DNA of 64,000 nucleotides. Origin: Laccaria trichodermophora (lineage: Eukaryota > Basidiomycota > Agaricomycetes > Agaricales > Hydnangiaceae). The stretch covers positions 558,001 through 622,000 of the forward strand of contig JACTVC010000022.1 in assembly GCA_018417955.1 (NCBI GenBank), read 5' to 3'. The number at the start of each line of letters is the position of its first letter. Position 1 is the first letter of the stretch. Positions 1-12,353 of this stretch are shown in pieces. The notes under the pieces are model-generated. The model saw only the letters and a program-made list of their open reading frames with translations, searched no databases and was not told the origin of the DNA. A program made the position numbers and the translations under genes.

Positions 1-1
1 G

Positions 2-2416
2 ATGATATCGGAGCTCACTCAAGAGGTATTATATCGACTTTTGCCACCTGGAGTTCGAAGTTGCATTCGGGCCTATGCCATCATACGTAAATGGCTCATT
101 TCCAAAATCGTCGCCCCAAGGCTTGGTCTTCGAGCTAGACAAGCACGAATGGAGCTCCTTGTTCAAGCTATTGAAGTGGCACGTCTTCGAAATGCGGAAA
201 CGCCTACGAATGCTCAGGTATTACAGCCTTGCGTGCGTTCCTTTGTCGAAACGGTGATCACTTCAGCTATCTTGAGCGTTGAGAGTCGCATGCACCATCG
301 TGCATGGCAGAGTGTAGCTCACAGTAGGGGCTGCCAGTGTGATTCCCTTTCATCGCTCCTTCTACGGCCGTACATTCAGGATACAGCTTCTCGGGATTGC
401 CTGACTGTTGACATGGGGTGGCTGCTTGAGCGAATGCTCGAGGTAATCGCAACCCCAGATGTCATTGACTCCTCTTCACAAGAGGGTCAAAGTCTCGTCA
501 ACTTTGACAAAAGAAGGTAATGTCCCATAGTTCTCTTACGAATGTCCCTTAATTATTCTTCCTATAGGCATCTTTGCAATCTCATCAGTAAAGCCTCCGT
601 ACTTCCTGCATCACGCAAGAATCCCTCTTCAGACGAGGCCAATAGGCGTGGATTTGAGCGCCTCAATAACGTTGAGAGGGAAGCGATTCACTTGCAATTC
701 GATCATCGTGGGATCAAGGAGGAAGCGACGAAGGAAGCCTCTCAACCCGGCGTGAATGGCCCCCACTCAGCCAAGAAGGTCGTTCGTCCGTTCAATAGGA
801 TAATCGTCGTACAAATGGAGAAGAATCGCAGGGACAAGAACCTCCGTTCTCGACTTCAGAGAGAGAAGCTGATAGAACAATCAAAGAACGAGCGACGAGA
901 CGATCTTCTCAACAAAGCTATGCGGCCTCGAAAGGCTCCCATAACCAACCCTCAGAAACAGCACCGGAACAAGAAAAGCATGTCGGCGTTCTTAAACTTC
1001 ATGCGCCCCATTTCGAGTGCTTTTGGCGCTGATATACATCCTGTTGGCTTGAAAAGGACTGCGGCGGAGCTTAACTTTACGACGACTGGGAAGCCGGCAC
1101 TGGTTCTTAGTGTGTTGGATGCACGAGTGGCGCAGTTTATTAACAATGAACGGTCGTATACGTTCCAGCTGGATACGGAGGACGGAGGGCATTACTTGCT
1201 GCAGGCCATGAACAAGCGTGAGATGAACAAGTGGCTTGAGACCCTTACCCGTGTTATGAAGATGGCTGCGAAGCGTCGACTTACTTACATTGGAAACTCC
1301 CCCAAGCCGCAGATCGCAGATCATATTCACGATCGTCCAATTGTTGCATCGCGGGATCCTAAAGCAGGTGAGGTGACTCTTGTTGAAGGGATCTGATGTG
1401 GTCGCTAAATGAATTCTATATCAGTCTTTGGTGTCGAGCTTGAATTCTTACTTCAGCGAGAAGCTGGTGACGAACAGATCTTGCCTGGGACGGTGCCGAG
1501 AATTATCGAGCAGTGCTTGATGGAAGTGGAAACGAGGGGTTTGAGCGAGGTTGGGATATGTATGTTTGCGGTTAATTTCGTTCATATCGTCAGAAGACTG
1601 AGCTTACTCTCTCCAGACCGCATTGCAGGAGCTACTTCCGAAATCAACACGTTGAAGGAAGCTTATAATCGCGGGGACTCACCCATTCAGCCATCAACGG
1701 ATATTCACGCCGTTTGTGATCTGGTCAAGTCGTGGTTCCGTGTCTTGCCAGAACCTGTATTCCCGTCTTCGTCTTATCATGATGTTATGCAAGCCATGAG
1801 TGAGTTACAGTTGTCTCCGTCTCTCAACGGGGCTTATCTTTCCATCAGGGCTGGAAAATCTGGATGAACGACTTGCCAGCGTCCGTAATGTTGTTCAAGC
1901 ACTACCACAGGCCAACTTTGACTTGCTGCGACGAGTCTCCGAACATCTCGATCGGTAATTGCCATTCCTGCTTGACCTCATTCATCCTCTTACGTCTTTG
2001 TAGGGTCACCGACTTTGAGGAACACAACCATATGACGGCCGAAGCTCTCGCGATCGTATTCAGCCCCAATCTTCTGCGAGCACCCCAGAACGATTTCGTA
2101 ATGATTTTGAACAATATGGGTCACTCGCACAAGCTCGTCAAAGCCTTGATCACTCATGTTTGTCTCTTCGTTATTTGACGCACATTGTCCGTTGACCCAG
2201 ATTTGACAGCTCCACGTCATCTTCGATGAAGCTGATCCGGAAGCTGAGATTCACTCAGAGGACGAGCTTGACTCACCAATACTTGAGGAAGATGAAGAAG
2301 CGTATGAAGAGGACGACGATCCCCAGACTCAGATGAATCAGCTCACTGGTTCAGATCAGGAACAATCACCGCACACGCACACTGCTGACTCCGGAAACCC
2401 ATATACCCAACCTTAA
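2..2416 (+). CDS. RasGEF-like / PH / RhoGAP domain protein, 5'-truncated by the window edge
   Basis: A Rho-family GTPase-activating protein, probably acting at the membrane in polarity or cytoskeletal control. Exons 2-516, 568-1367, 1425-1559, 1617-1799, 1849-1954, 2004-2157 and 2210-2416 join in frame (699 codons plus the stop) with 49-57 bp GT..AG introns. The first ~150 residues look like a RasGEF-type helical domain (WLISKIVAPRLGLRARQARM). The end of a PH domain follows (YTFQLDTEDGG...NKWLETL). Then comes RhoGAP: start VFGVELE, arginine finger in GIYRIAG rebuilt across the 1560-1616 intron, LPEPVFP, and FSPNLLRAP with its conserved Asn. The C-terminal tail is acidic. The true start lies upstream of base 1. 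RhoGAP is secure; the RasGEF-like assignment is weaker. Confidence 0.85.
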
Positions 2417-2924
2417 TACCCTCCCTTCATCCATCCATTCACACGGAACCCATCCTTCTCTTTCTCACATCTTTCTAGTACCCACCCCAACCACTTGGAC
2501 GTATGTATGTATATCCATCCGCATGTTTCTTCAGCTTCTTTACCCTTTACTCCACCCCGTTGCTTTCGATTCCTACGGGGCTTGTTACATACCTTAACCT
2601 TCTGTGCTTATCGGACGATCACGCGCAATAAGCATTTATTCGTCTTTTACCTATGCCATGTCACTTATCGTAATTAATTCCGTGTTGCCTCTGCGTAACT
2701 TATTATTTTTTGTGGTCGCTACAAGGAATACACTTAAGCAGGTGTTTGAGCCTTGGGGTTCAAAGGGCGCAACAGTCTAGATGAGCGAACACAATCTTGA
2801 AGGAGCGGTGCACAGCCACGATATATTTCTCGTTGGACCTGTCTCACTCTGAACATTGATTATCGACGACCGTACACCACAGACGTTTAGTGAGCGAACG
2901 TCCGACCTCCGAGAACAAGCAACG
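2417..2924. other. intergenic spacer, no gene seen
   Basis: Pyrimidine-rich 3' flank of the RhoGAP gene followed by the 5' flank of the P-loop gene. A short open frame near 2495 has no recognisable content. No clear TATA box. Confidence 0.5.
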
Positions 2925-5900
2925 ATGTATCCAGGAGCTGCAGTCAGGGACGATCAGGTCAAGCGTCCAGTGGCAGATCCTCTCATGATCGCAAGGTTCA
3001 GCAAATTTCCTAAGGGTGGACCTGAACGCAAATCGCTAGAGGACTGGTTGAGCAGTTTGCAAGGGAAGGTCTGGGTGTTCAACGTCAACGCGGCGAAGAC
3101 TCTCTTTCAAAATAATCAGCGGTCAAACACTATCAAGGGCGTTAAGGTCTTGTTAGGCATCGATGGTGATATTAGAAAAAACTTTTCCGAGGAAGAAGGG
3201 ATTGACGCCAAATTGTCGAAAACACTCTTCGGCGATCCAAGCGAATATCATGTACAGCCGTGTTCGGATGATTCGCTGGATTATCTTCTCAGCTTGCAAA
3301 ATATTGATGTATTGATTGGTATGTGCCATCTAAGTACGCATTCAACTCATGTCGATTCTTTAAAAGCTCTGACATCATTACCACAGCGAAACTTGAAAGC
3401 TATGATTCCATATCTCCATCGAAATCACTCAAGTGAGAATTTGACAGTGTTCAATCTGCCCATCAGTTAAATCAACGTTTACTCATTCTCAGCGAGGCTG
3501 TACGCCTGGATCGTTATTTCAACAAAATGTACACCGGACCAGGCGTCCGGTGGCTGAAAATGGCACTGCCCCGGTACATGGAAATGTACAATCGCGATAT
3601 CCATTATGGGAAAACGATCGTTGTTCTTCAGAGTAGCGGAATGGGAAAGTCTAGGACAATGGCAGAAATGGCGAGCTCGGTGCGTAATGTTTTTTCATAT
3701 AATCTCGTGGTAGCTCACCAATCTCAGAGTCCTCAGGAGAATTGGGGTATCAGCATGTGTTTTCGTGGACTTGGATCGAAGGGAACACCAGATGCATCGG
3801 ATGGGTACCCACTCGGCGATAGGTCTGCTTTCGGGTGCCTCGATAGGCTGCCAAAAGACGTGATGTTGAAGCTCAAATGTGTGAAGGTATTTACGTTCAA
3901 TCGTCAGTTGGTTGTCAGGGTACTGATGCTCAACAGAGCGAAGAGATTGCGGCTGCTTTCATGGGGGCTCTTTTCGGCGTCATGCATGACACAATCATGG
4001 ATGCGAAACGTTCCTCTGATAAACACAAGGAAGCTTTCGATAAATCTTGGGGTATTTCTGAAGTCGCCCACCAGGCCAACGCGCCACGCGTTAAGAATTT
4101 TGAAAAAGTTCGTACCAACGCCATTGCCTTACTGAAAGAACATGCAGAGGAGATATTGGATGCACGCCGCTTCGCTGCACCAATGGTTTTCATCACACCT
4201 GATTTGCAGGAGCCAGGGGGTGAGTTGGAATTGATGTATTCACGCATTGCTGTGTTTAATGAATGGTTTAGGGACTGCCAGATGGGTAACAAAACTGTTT
4301 CATATCCTCGTCACCAAATCTGCAGAAACTCTAGACAAAGACCGGCGCGAACTGGAATTGTCATGCTTCACGTTCACGCTCGATGAATGTAATCAAATGA
4401 ACTTTGATCACAAGCCACATCCAAACAAGAAGGATCCTGATAACCGTATCACGCTTCCTGCGATGCAAAGGGTAATCAAGGCTTGTGAACAATTCAATTT
4501 CTGGTTTTTCATGTTGGACACGATCAATGGACTTTCTGACGTGTACCCTGACACACCGGCTAAGAAGGTAACATCATCGTTTCGCTTAGAGTCAGGTCCC
4601 TTGAAGCCCCTTCCGCCCTGGATACATATGCCTTTCGACGTCATGGTACCTTCGCCAGGGAATTTACCCAAGACGCCTCTAGAAGCTCTCTTACTGGATC
4701 ACCTTCGGGTGTATGGTCGACCGGTGTGTAATCCTGAATCATTTGACGCCGAGAGGGCATTTGCGCTGATCTTTGACCTCATATTCTAGCTGTGGTCGAC
4801 CTTTGATGATAATGAGATTCTGTATGAAGCTAGTAGGAGACTGCTCTCTGAAGAACCTCAGCATTTCCCCAGCTACAACTCCGATAAGAGCGATTTGCAG
4901 GTCCTGGCCGTACATTCGACTCGATTCATCCTCAATCTCACTGCCGAAGGTGCTGCGAGCCGAATGGCCATCGACTCTGTGAATAGCCATCTACGTGTTC
5001 TAACTGACTACAACGCATCAACACGAAGGCTAAAATCTGAAGTTTGGTCTGAGCCTATCTTGGCTATAGCTGCTGGCAACATCCTCCTCAAACGCAAAGA
5101 AACATACAAAAAAACTATGGAGATTCTCATCGAGCGACTCCTCCTGGCCATGAAAGTCATTTCTCTGGGCGAAAATGGGGACCTTTGTGGTAGAATGATC
5201 CTCATCGTCAATCGTGATGCCACAGTCCATGCAGCAGGGGGTCAAATTTGTGTTGTTGACACTGTGAAGCACAAGATTGTCCAGGGACACTACAATCAAG
5301 GGGGACATCTGCGTCAAGAGGGCCATCTGCGACATGCTGTACGACCTTTCCTGTTGCACTCATATCTCCGCCAGTTGGTGGATCAGAAAGAGCTTTCCCA
5401 GGTCGATGGCGCCTATGATTCCGGCTTGAAATGGGCGTCGAAGGTTTACATGAACTTTACGCATTTTATCCAGCTCGAGGACTTCATCGAATCCGAACTG
5501 TCGTACGAGTTTGCCCTTCTGTGCTGGCGGCGGGGTCTGGCTTTGCAATGTGTCGATAGCCAACCTGTCATTGACAAGCTCCTTGTCGGTTACCGTGGTG
5601 ACCTTACAAAGCCTTTCGATCCCAAGATGTTTGTCTTTATCGTGGTGCACACTAAGAACCGGGTTTCGGTTGCACGGTCGGACTTGATCAACACTGTTAC
5701 CTGCCCATTCCTCACGTCCGGGTCGGAGCGCTGGAAACCAGAGTACATGGTAATCCTGATGGACCTAGGCACCAAGCCTGCCGACTACGGGGACGCCGTT
5801 CAAGTTACCAAGTGCGAAGCCGTAAAGGGCTGGCAGGCCTGGTCTGCATTTGATGAAATTGAAGAGTATTCGGCCGTTCGCATCAATATGCGCGGATTAC

Positions 5901-6088
5901 GACCCTACCTTTCTCTGCACGAATGGGCACCTCATGTGCTGGAGCTTGGATCGAACAGGGGGTTGACCGATTTCTCAAGCTTTAATGAAGAGTTTGAATT
6001 CACGAGGAATGCCACTAAACATGCATTGACCTTGTCCGACGAAGAAACGCTAGCCAAGCATAGAAAGTTGTTTAAGGGGGATGTCTGA
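2925..6088 (+). CDS. P-loop NTPase-like protein with GMGKSR Walker A, unknown function
   Basis: Seven exons (2925-3318, 3387-3432, 3493-3679, 3728-3886, 3937-4285, 4326-4723, 4790-6088) join in frame to 943 codons plus stop. The first ATG of the long frame was chosen as start. Residues ~190-202 read VVLQSSGMGKSRT, a Walker A in a strand-loop-helix context. Other landmarks are GYPLGDRS, FTFTLDECNQM (a possible Walker-B-like strand), and YGRP/LWST joined across the 4724-4789 intron. From memory, proteins with this motif are expanded in Agaricomycetes and have no assigned role; a crinkler-like or STAND-like NTPase is possible but unproven. The intron at 4286-4325 is only 40 bp, and the acceptor of intron 3 could be 3727 or 3736. 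Confidence 0.72.
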
Positions 6089-6673
6089 AGAGTTATAGAA
6101 AGCAATTCGTGTATTATATTTTATGTCACTGACAGCGCAATTCCACTTTTTGTCTTGTCAACAACTTGGTTTCCATCCAAAAACATCCTTGAAACAATGC
6201 ACCTGCCTCGTTTGCTCATGCCAATTCAGCCGTCAATCAGCCATATCACCCAGCTCGGCCCATTCGTCAGGGGCACCAGGTACTTTCGAACTCACATGAC
6301 GACTGAATCCTGGGGCTTCTGCACAGTGCAGGCTTTCGGAAATCGATGTTGAGAATGCTAGAAGGGCCACGATTTGGGGCTGCCTTCAAATTGGAGGAGC
6401 ATCGCTGATGTGTGAGTGTCCACATACTCCTTTTATCAGCGTGAGATGTGCACAGCCGACTTCAGACTTTACTTATACTTAGACGCCCTAGACATGTGGG
6501 TGCCTGTCTCTGCACAGCACGCACACCAGCATTCACCAATAAATATCACAACAGCCATCTGAAAGGCTGATAACGAGCGCTTTCGTTGCTGTCTTTCCCA
6601 CAACGACGACAATATCTTCCTCCTTAACGACGACCTCCTCCTACCTCAAGTCGCACCCTCTACTACTTCTCAG
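6089..6673. promoter_or_regulatory. 5' region of family copy A, duplicated at copy B
   Basis: No gene seen. From about 6335 to 6673 the sequence is closely matched by 23870-24170 upstream of copy B. Shared landmarks are TTGAGAATGCTA, GACTTTACTTATAC, AGACGCCCTAGACATGTG and CTGAAAGGCTGATAACGAGCG, ending in a pyrimidine-rich leader before each ATG. Conservation over ~300 bp suggests the promoter and leader were copied with the gene. Confidence 0.6.
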
Positions 6674-9151
6674 ATGCCGCCCGATCCTGAAGCAAACTTG
6701 AACAGGGGAAAGTCGATTCGCGGAACATCATCAGCGAGCGCACAGGCCGCTGCTCAACAACAAGTTAAGAGCTCGAATGGGAATCGAGGATCAACAACTA
6801 ATCGCTCGCGATCAAACCAGCCCGACCATGCCAATGCCCAGGCAGGTGAGCTCGTGAATCCAGCCAAAGACGAGCAGGCTACTGGTGGGGAAAGAGCAGG
6901 CTCACCAAAGAAGCCGGGCACGAAGTCACGATCGAGGAACGTTGATTCTTCTTCGTCTTTGGACATTGCTGGTCAAGCGCCTGTTGGAACCCCCATTGCT
7001 GCCCCATCAGCTGCGCAGGCCATCGGGGCTAATCCGACAGCTCGATCATCGGGTGCCCCAGCTGCGACTGGGAAACCAAGTGGGGAAACGGGTGACGCTG
7101 AAGCGACTAATAGGGAGATGGTCGATCTGGGGAAGCCGACTAAGCCTCTGACCACTTACCCCCCGGGGTGTAAATCCAGCACCCCCGTCTTATCTTCCTC
7201 CGACCCCAGTGTTCGCCTCGTTAAGTCTTCGACTGCCAGTGTGCAGGCCGAGCGCCAGAAGGCCCAGGCTGCAGCGGAAGCTCGGGATCGAGCGATCGCT
7301 GAAGCAGGAAATACCGGAGAGGGAGGGCCAGATGGTACTGCGCCTCCGGGCTTAGTCAGATCGGAGGATCAAGACCCACTTGCACTCCCAAGGCGTCTCC
7401 CTGGCCACCCTAACTCTCGGTCGAGTACATTAAACTCTGTACCACCAGAAGGCGTTGAATCTCAGGAACAAGATTTAGGTGATGCAGAGAACGTAGACTA
7501 CTCAGACGGTGATTCCAATGACGACTACGGTGGGGACGAGGACATATACGCAGACGCTAGGGCGATCGATGAAAAGATGGCTATACCAGGCTTCAAGGAG
7601 TCGCTAACTCAGGAGGAATATGAGGCTCTTCGTCATCATCAGTTCCAGCAACAACAGCAGGAGGCTAATCGTCAAATGTACATGCAACAACAGCAGCTAC
7701 TCGAGGTGGCTCAGGCAGTAGTGCCAAAGCCTGCCAGCCGCTCCACCACTAACATGTTGGGAATTGGCACGGGAGGGAGCAGCGACAAAACTCAGTCATC
7801 GAAAGAGAAGGCACTACGCAGAAGAATTCAAGAACTGGAATACGCATGGCGTGAGGAGAAGACCTCTAACGTCAACTTGGATCATCATTACAGGAAATTA
7901 TGGAATCGCGCGAACGCACAGTCGGAGGAGCTGCAGAGATCTCAGCATCAGGTTCATCGCCTATTGGACGATGTCCGGAGCTTGACGCATGAACTTGAGG
8001 CTGTTAAATCACAGCTTGCCGATGCGAAGACGCTTTCGGAGGTCAGAGGCAAGGAGCTGAAGGGCGCTCAGGTGTTCTTGACTAAAGCCGATACACTGTC
8101 CACCACGGATGTTGTGCAGAAGGTTAACGCACTGAACGAGGAAATATTTCAAGCTGCTGCTCTTCTTGGAGAGATGCTCCAGAATACGGAACGTGCGGAT
8201 AGGACACAGGAAGAGGTCACGGTGGCGTTTGAGAAGGCTAGGTGGATGCTGGGCGAGCACATGGCCAGCCTCCTCGCTTCAGAGTCATTGAATCTCCGCA
8301 CAGACCTTAACCCACTCCTCGTCCAAGTCGTGTTGCAAATCGCCATCACTACTTGGTGTAGGATTGTGGTCTCTTCATGGAGGCCCAGTGATAACAACGT
8401 GGCAGACTTTTTGGCAGCTATCTACTCTGAGATTCGTCAAGTTGGTGAGTAGTCTTCAAATATCTTGTAGGATCCCAATGATCTGATATGCTTTCTTGCT
8501 GCTGCAGAGGACCAAGCCGTCTCTGGTCGTTGGCGCTCAATCACGCGAGCACAACTCCGCTCTTCATCCGACGACTGGACAGGAAACCTCATGGGCGGGT
8601 TATTAAGCGTCCTTGTCATCGCCGGTTGGTCAACTCGTGAACCAGACCAACAAAACCAATTCGAAAGGCGCCTTCCACCCATCTTCAAAGCCGTACAAGA
8701 GCTACGCAAAGCTCTCGGTGAAGACGTCACCTCCATGGACATGGAAGTTGCCGTCATCGATCCTGGCGATCCTTTCAACCCTACCTACATGGAAGACGGG
8801 TACGGGGACGCCAGAGCTTCGTCTGGGAGCGGGAAGAAGGCCCCAGAGAAGGTTAGTGGGACGACGGGGTTGGGGTTACACAAGATTTCGATGAAGCAAA
8901 CGTCGAAGGGCCCAGTCGCGCATTCGGAGATGGTGTTGTTCCCCAAGGTGGTTTTGGAGGGCACGGTGAAAGAGGCTATGGATCCTGCGCCTCCGCCTGC
9001 TGCGAGGTTGAGGAAGAAGCCAAAGACAGATAGGCCTGGTAATGGAGGCGGAGGTGGTGGTGGTGGTGGAGGGGCTCCTGCTACGGGTGGTACTGGCGCT
9101 GGTGGTATGTTGCAATCTGCAAGCAGCTTTGTATCCAGCTTCATCTTTTAA
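6674..9151 (+). CDS. lineage-specific coiled-coil family protein, copy A (intact)
   Basis: Two exons, 6674-8444 and 8508-9151, with a 63-bp phase-1 intron; 804 aa. Order: Ser/Ala/Pro-rich disordered N-terminus (~1-170), Ala-rich helix (AQAAAEARDRAIAEAG), acidic stretch (DYSDGDSNDDYGGDED), Gln-rich segment (QFQQQQQEANRQMYMQQQQ), coiled coil (~370-460), then a conserved globular C-terminus with LNEEIFQAAALLGEM, LLVQVVLQIAITTW, GRWRSITRAQLR and ALGEDVTSMDMEV. It ends in a poly-Gly tract. A GTATGT at ~9104 could start an alternative last intron. I recall this architecture from hypothetical proteins of many Agaricomycetes; the function is unknown. Copies B and F and several broken copies lie in the same window. 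Confidence 0.82.
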
Positions 9152-9443
9152 CTTTACTGACTGTGTATACCCCAGATACCCGCAAATGATGATTATATTG
9201 AAAAAGAGACACGAGGAAATGCCGGAGTGTCATCGTCAGTTGTACATTAGTCTCTCTCCCTCTCTCTTGCTGCTTGTTGTAGATGGAACTACTTGTTCTT
9301 CCGATTGAGAAATATTAAATTGGACATTTTGGCTGGACGATTCATAACCACTCCCGAGTCTTGAGGCGCGGAATATACAGACTTGCTTCGCAGAGGAACA
9401 GGTCGCCACTGTCAAAAATTGTGGTCACTAGTACAGAAGGGTG

Positions 9444-12353
9444 CTATACATGTCTGTCCTTCGCAAAATGAGGATCGAAGTGAAGAAATCTTTCGGCAAT
9501 TCTTGAACAAAACATCAACTTTCTTCCGTCCTGATTCTCTTCGTTTGTGTCCCTGTACGTTTCTCCAATGTAAGCACTTGTAACATTGGGGGATCGACCA
9601 AAAGATACATACCAGTGCTCGGCCCAGCCTCCCCACTCCGATTCGCATTCCCTATAAGCAGGCGTCAAGAACATTCCACCTGTGCGAACAGAAACCACAA
9701 CAAACCCATCTGTGTCGTCCTCACCCTAGAGAAATAAGGCTGCACAGGAGGCCTAGGTCTTGACGGTGTAGGCTGGGTTAGCTTCCTCTCTGACTTGTGA
9801 TCTGGCTCGGGCGAAAGTTCCCGTTTCAACCTTTGACCAGGCCCGCGAAGTTGAGTTTCTGGGGCACCAAAATCCGTTGCGAGCGTTGCAGATCGTGAGC
9901 GATCGCGACTTGGAGTGGTGTTGAATTTGCTTTGTCCTACGTCGCGTTTCACTGACGAGCGGCCAAAGTCTGTTGCTAGTGTTGTGGACCGCGAGCGATC
10001 GCGAGGGATGTTGTCTTGAAACAGATACGATACTGGAGAAGAAAGGGGCGATGGACGAGAAACTGAGCGATGATCGTGTTTTGATGAGCTGTGGATCGTG
10101 TATGTAGGGATTGGCGTGATTTGATGTTCTTGAGGTTCAGATTTCACTGAGACGTCACGGAGTTCTTGATTGACTTGCGACTGTGGATAGCCAATTAGGG
10201 TTGCATGGAGCTCATCGTTGGAATCAGATCCTGGTAGTCCTTCGTTCGCCTCTGAACCTGGATGATCAGATTGATCAATCGACTGAACACAGACATCAAA
10301 GGTGTGACCATAAACTCACGTTCCGCCTTTACCATTACTACATCAGGTTGCTCGGACGAATTGTGCGTCTCGGATGGATGGGCCTGGAGGTAACTAGCTA
10401 ACTCTTGTTGAAGTTCGAGGGCAGGATCAGAGTCTGCTAAAGTGTCTGTCGCTAATAGGTTTAATCAGTAATCATCTTACGCATGACTGGGGTAGAAGTA
10501 AAAGCTCGCCATCACCGTCAAGGAAAACGACGCGTTCTGAAGCTGCCCTGAGGGTATGTGATTGGGACGGCGCAGAGGGAGGTGTGATTGAAGAGAGGAA
10601 ATCTTCAGCTTCGATTGAGTCCACTGCTGAAGTTTGCTTTAGATGCTCAGCTAGGAGGGCATGGAGTTCATCGCTAGGATCAGGTCCTGGCAGCTGGGTA
10701 GTCTCTTCTGGGGATTGATTAGTCAGTTGAACGTAGACATCAAAGGGATAATGATCAACTCACCAATTCCATCTAGAGGTTCCGCCTTGACCGTTACATC
10801 AGGTTGCATGGACAATTCGCGTTCCTCGGATGGATGGGCTTGGAAGTATCTAGCTAGCTCTTGCTGGAGTTCAAGGGTGGGATCGGAACATGGTAGAGTC
10901 TCTGCTGCTAGACATTTCTTCAGCCATTCGTTGACACAGCCAAGGATGGGAAGGGGCTCACAGTCGAGGGAAAGATCCCGCGGTTCAGGTTTTACGCGTA
11001 CTGTAACTGGAGGTGGAGATGCTTCGAGGATGTGCGATTGGGATGGAGCAGAAGCAGGAGGTATGATTGAAGAAAGGAAATCTTCAGTTTCGTCCACTGT
11101 TGGAATGGGATCAGAAAAACCCCGTAGCTACGCTGTGAAACATACTGCAGTCTTGGCGTAACCCGCCGACCTCTCTCCGTTCCATAGGCGTCTCAGAACG
11201 CAAGAGGGCAGCTGCCACTTCCGCTAAAGCACATAACAAGACCAAAGATAAGTTTTAGCTTCTCAAACCCAAACGAAAACTCGAAATCCAGACCTTCCTC
11301 ATACGGATCCATCTTCTTCACCATAATAGAATCTGAAACAGGCGATCGGACAGGCTCAGAAGCTTTGTGTTCCGTGTACAACGCATGAGCGGGATGTGCA
11401 GCTGGGGGTACGTAGGGCTCGAAGAGACTTGAAGGAGGGTGTTCTGGTGCTGTAGCTGAGGCTGGGGGCGCAGAAGTTGACGCGCTGGTTGAAGAAGATA
11501 TCGATGCTGGTGCGGACTGAGTCGGGGGTGGATTCGACATCCTTGTTGGAAGTATATCTTCAGTCGGAGGACGAGCTGGGGATGGTGGTATGTGCGGATT
11601 GACAATGGGTATTGGAGGTCGCACGAGAGGTTCAAGAGGGGGAGGCTGCTTTTTGACCGCTATAGCCCACTTCAAGTCCATAGTTGGGAGCGGCGCAGGT
11701 CCTGGACGTGGGTATGGCGTTACCACTTCAAAGTTCTCTGAGATTTGAAGGTTTTTTATTTTGTCGCTTGGTTTGCCTTCGTTCCATTCTGTAATGACCA
11801 TGTAAGCGTAAGTATTTACTTTTGACTTGAAGAAAGAGAGAGAAAAGGACGCACGATGCTTGATGGGATTTTCGAACCTTGCGTAATTGTATTCGTAGAG
11901 AATGGAGCGTTGTTCATTGTTGGTGTATAGAATGGGTTTCAAAAAACGGTTCCACATGTGTGTACCTAGGCAGGGCTCAATGTCTGTATCCGCGTGGAAC
12001 CTTACGATGATATTTTTGTGCTGTATCACAACAAGATCGTAGATTCCCATTGATGTGAGTTGATAGAATGTAGTACTTACAGTTCCTTGCCAAAACACTT
12101 GCTTGACCTGTGCCAGATTACTGGTTTCTTGACGATCTTTCATCATGAGGTAAAACCAGGTAGCAACTCGGTCGATAAACCCTTGGTCGCCGACGCCACC
12201 TAACGAGCACCAGGGATTGACCACGAAGACATACTTCTTTGGCGCTGCATCTTTTGGCTTTAGGTCAGTGCCTTGGTACTGTTCAGATACTTTGTCAAAT
12301 CGTGACCAATAGTTAGAAAAATGGAAAGCTACCCTGGCCTTATTCTTTCCCAT
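9444..12353 (-). CDS. hypothetical protein with duplicated phase-1 exons and repeated sumoylation-like motifs
   Basis: Reads leftward from ATG 12353. The N-terminal exons (12081-12353, 11855-12020, 11294-11788) encode a globular region (KYVFVVNPWCSLGGVGD, WFYLMMKDRQE) then a Pro/Ser-rich stretch. Further exons: 11146-11223, 10764-11096, 10516-10707, 10320-10451 and one starting at 10257; these introns are all phase 1. The repeated tail carries psi-K-x-E tetrapeptides (VKPE, VKAE twice, VKSE, plus LKRE). The last exons (9613-9725, 9444-9552) encode GGMFLTPAYRE and LHFDPHF. The join between the 10257 exon and 9725 is unresolved: the acceptor at 9726 is clear, but no phase-0 donor fits well. No known family recognised; a nuclear or transcription-related role is inference only. 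Confidence 0.55.
10258..11096 (-). repeat. intragenic tandem duplication of exons plus introns
   Basis: Three paired modules are present. AEDFLSSI.PPSAPSQSH-type occurs at ~11090-11020 and ~10620-10550. DP.LELQQELA.Y.QAHPSE-type occurs at ~10890-10830 and ~10430-10370. LPG.D..DELHA.L-type occurs at ~10700 and ~10245. The introns at 10708-10763 and 10258-10319 also resemble each other (both begin GTGAGTT and contain TTTGATGTCT), so the duplication was genomic. Internal exons are 333, 192 and 132 nt, all multiples of three. Confidence 0.72.

Noticed and set aside
9042..9308. Plus-strand frame overlapping the end of copy A
   Set aside because: It is a shifted reading of the poly-Gly GGT/GGA repeat; copy A's own frame is supported by conservation with the other copies up to this region.
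11966..12005. A 40-bp GTAAGG..CCTAG intron in the first exons of the minus-strand gene
   Set aside because: Removing it would shift the frame and destroy the well-formed THMWNRFLKPILYTN reading that follows.
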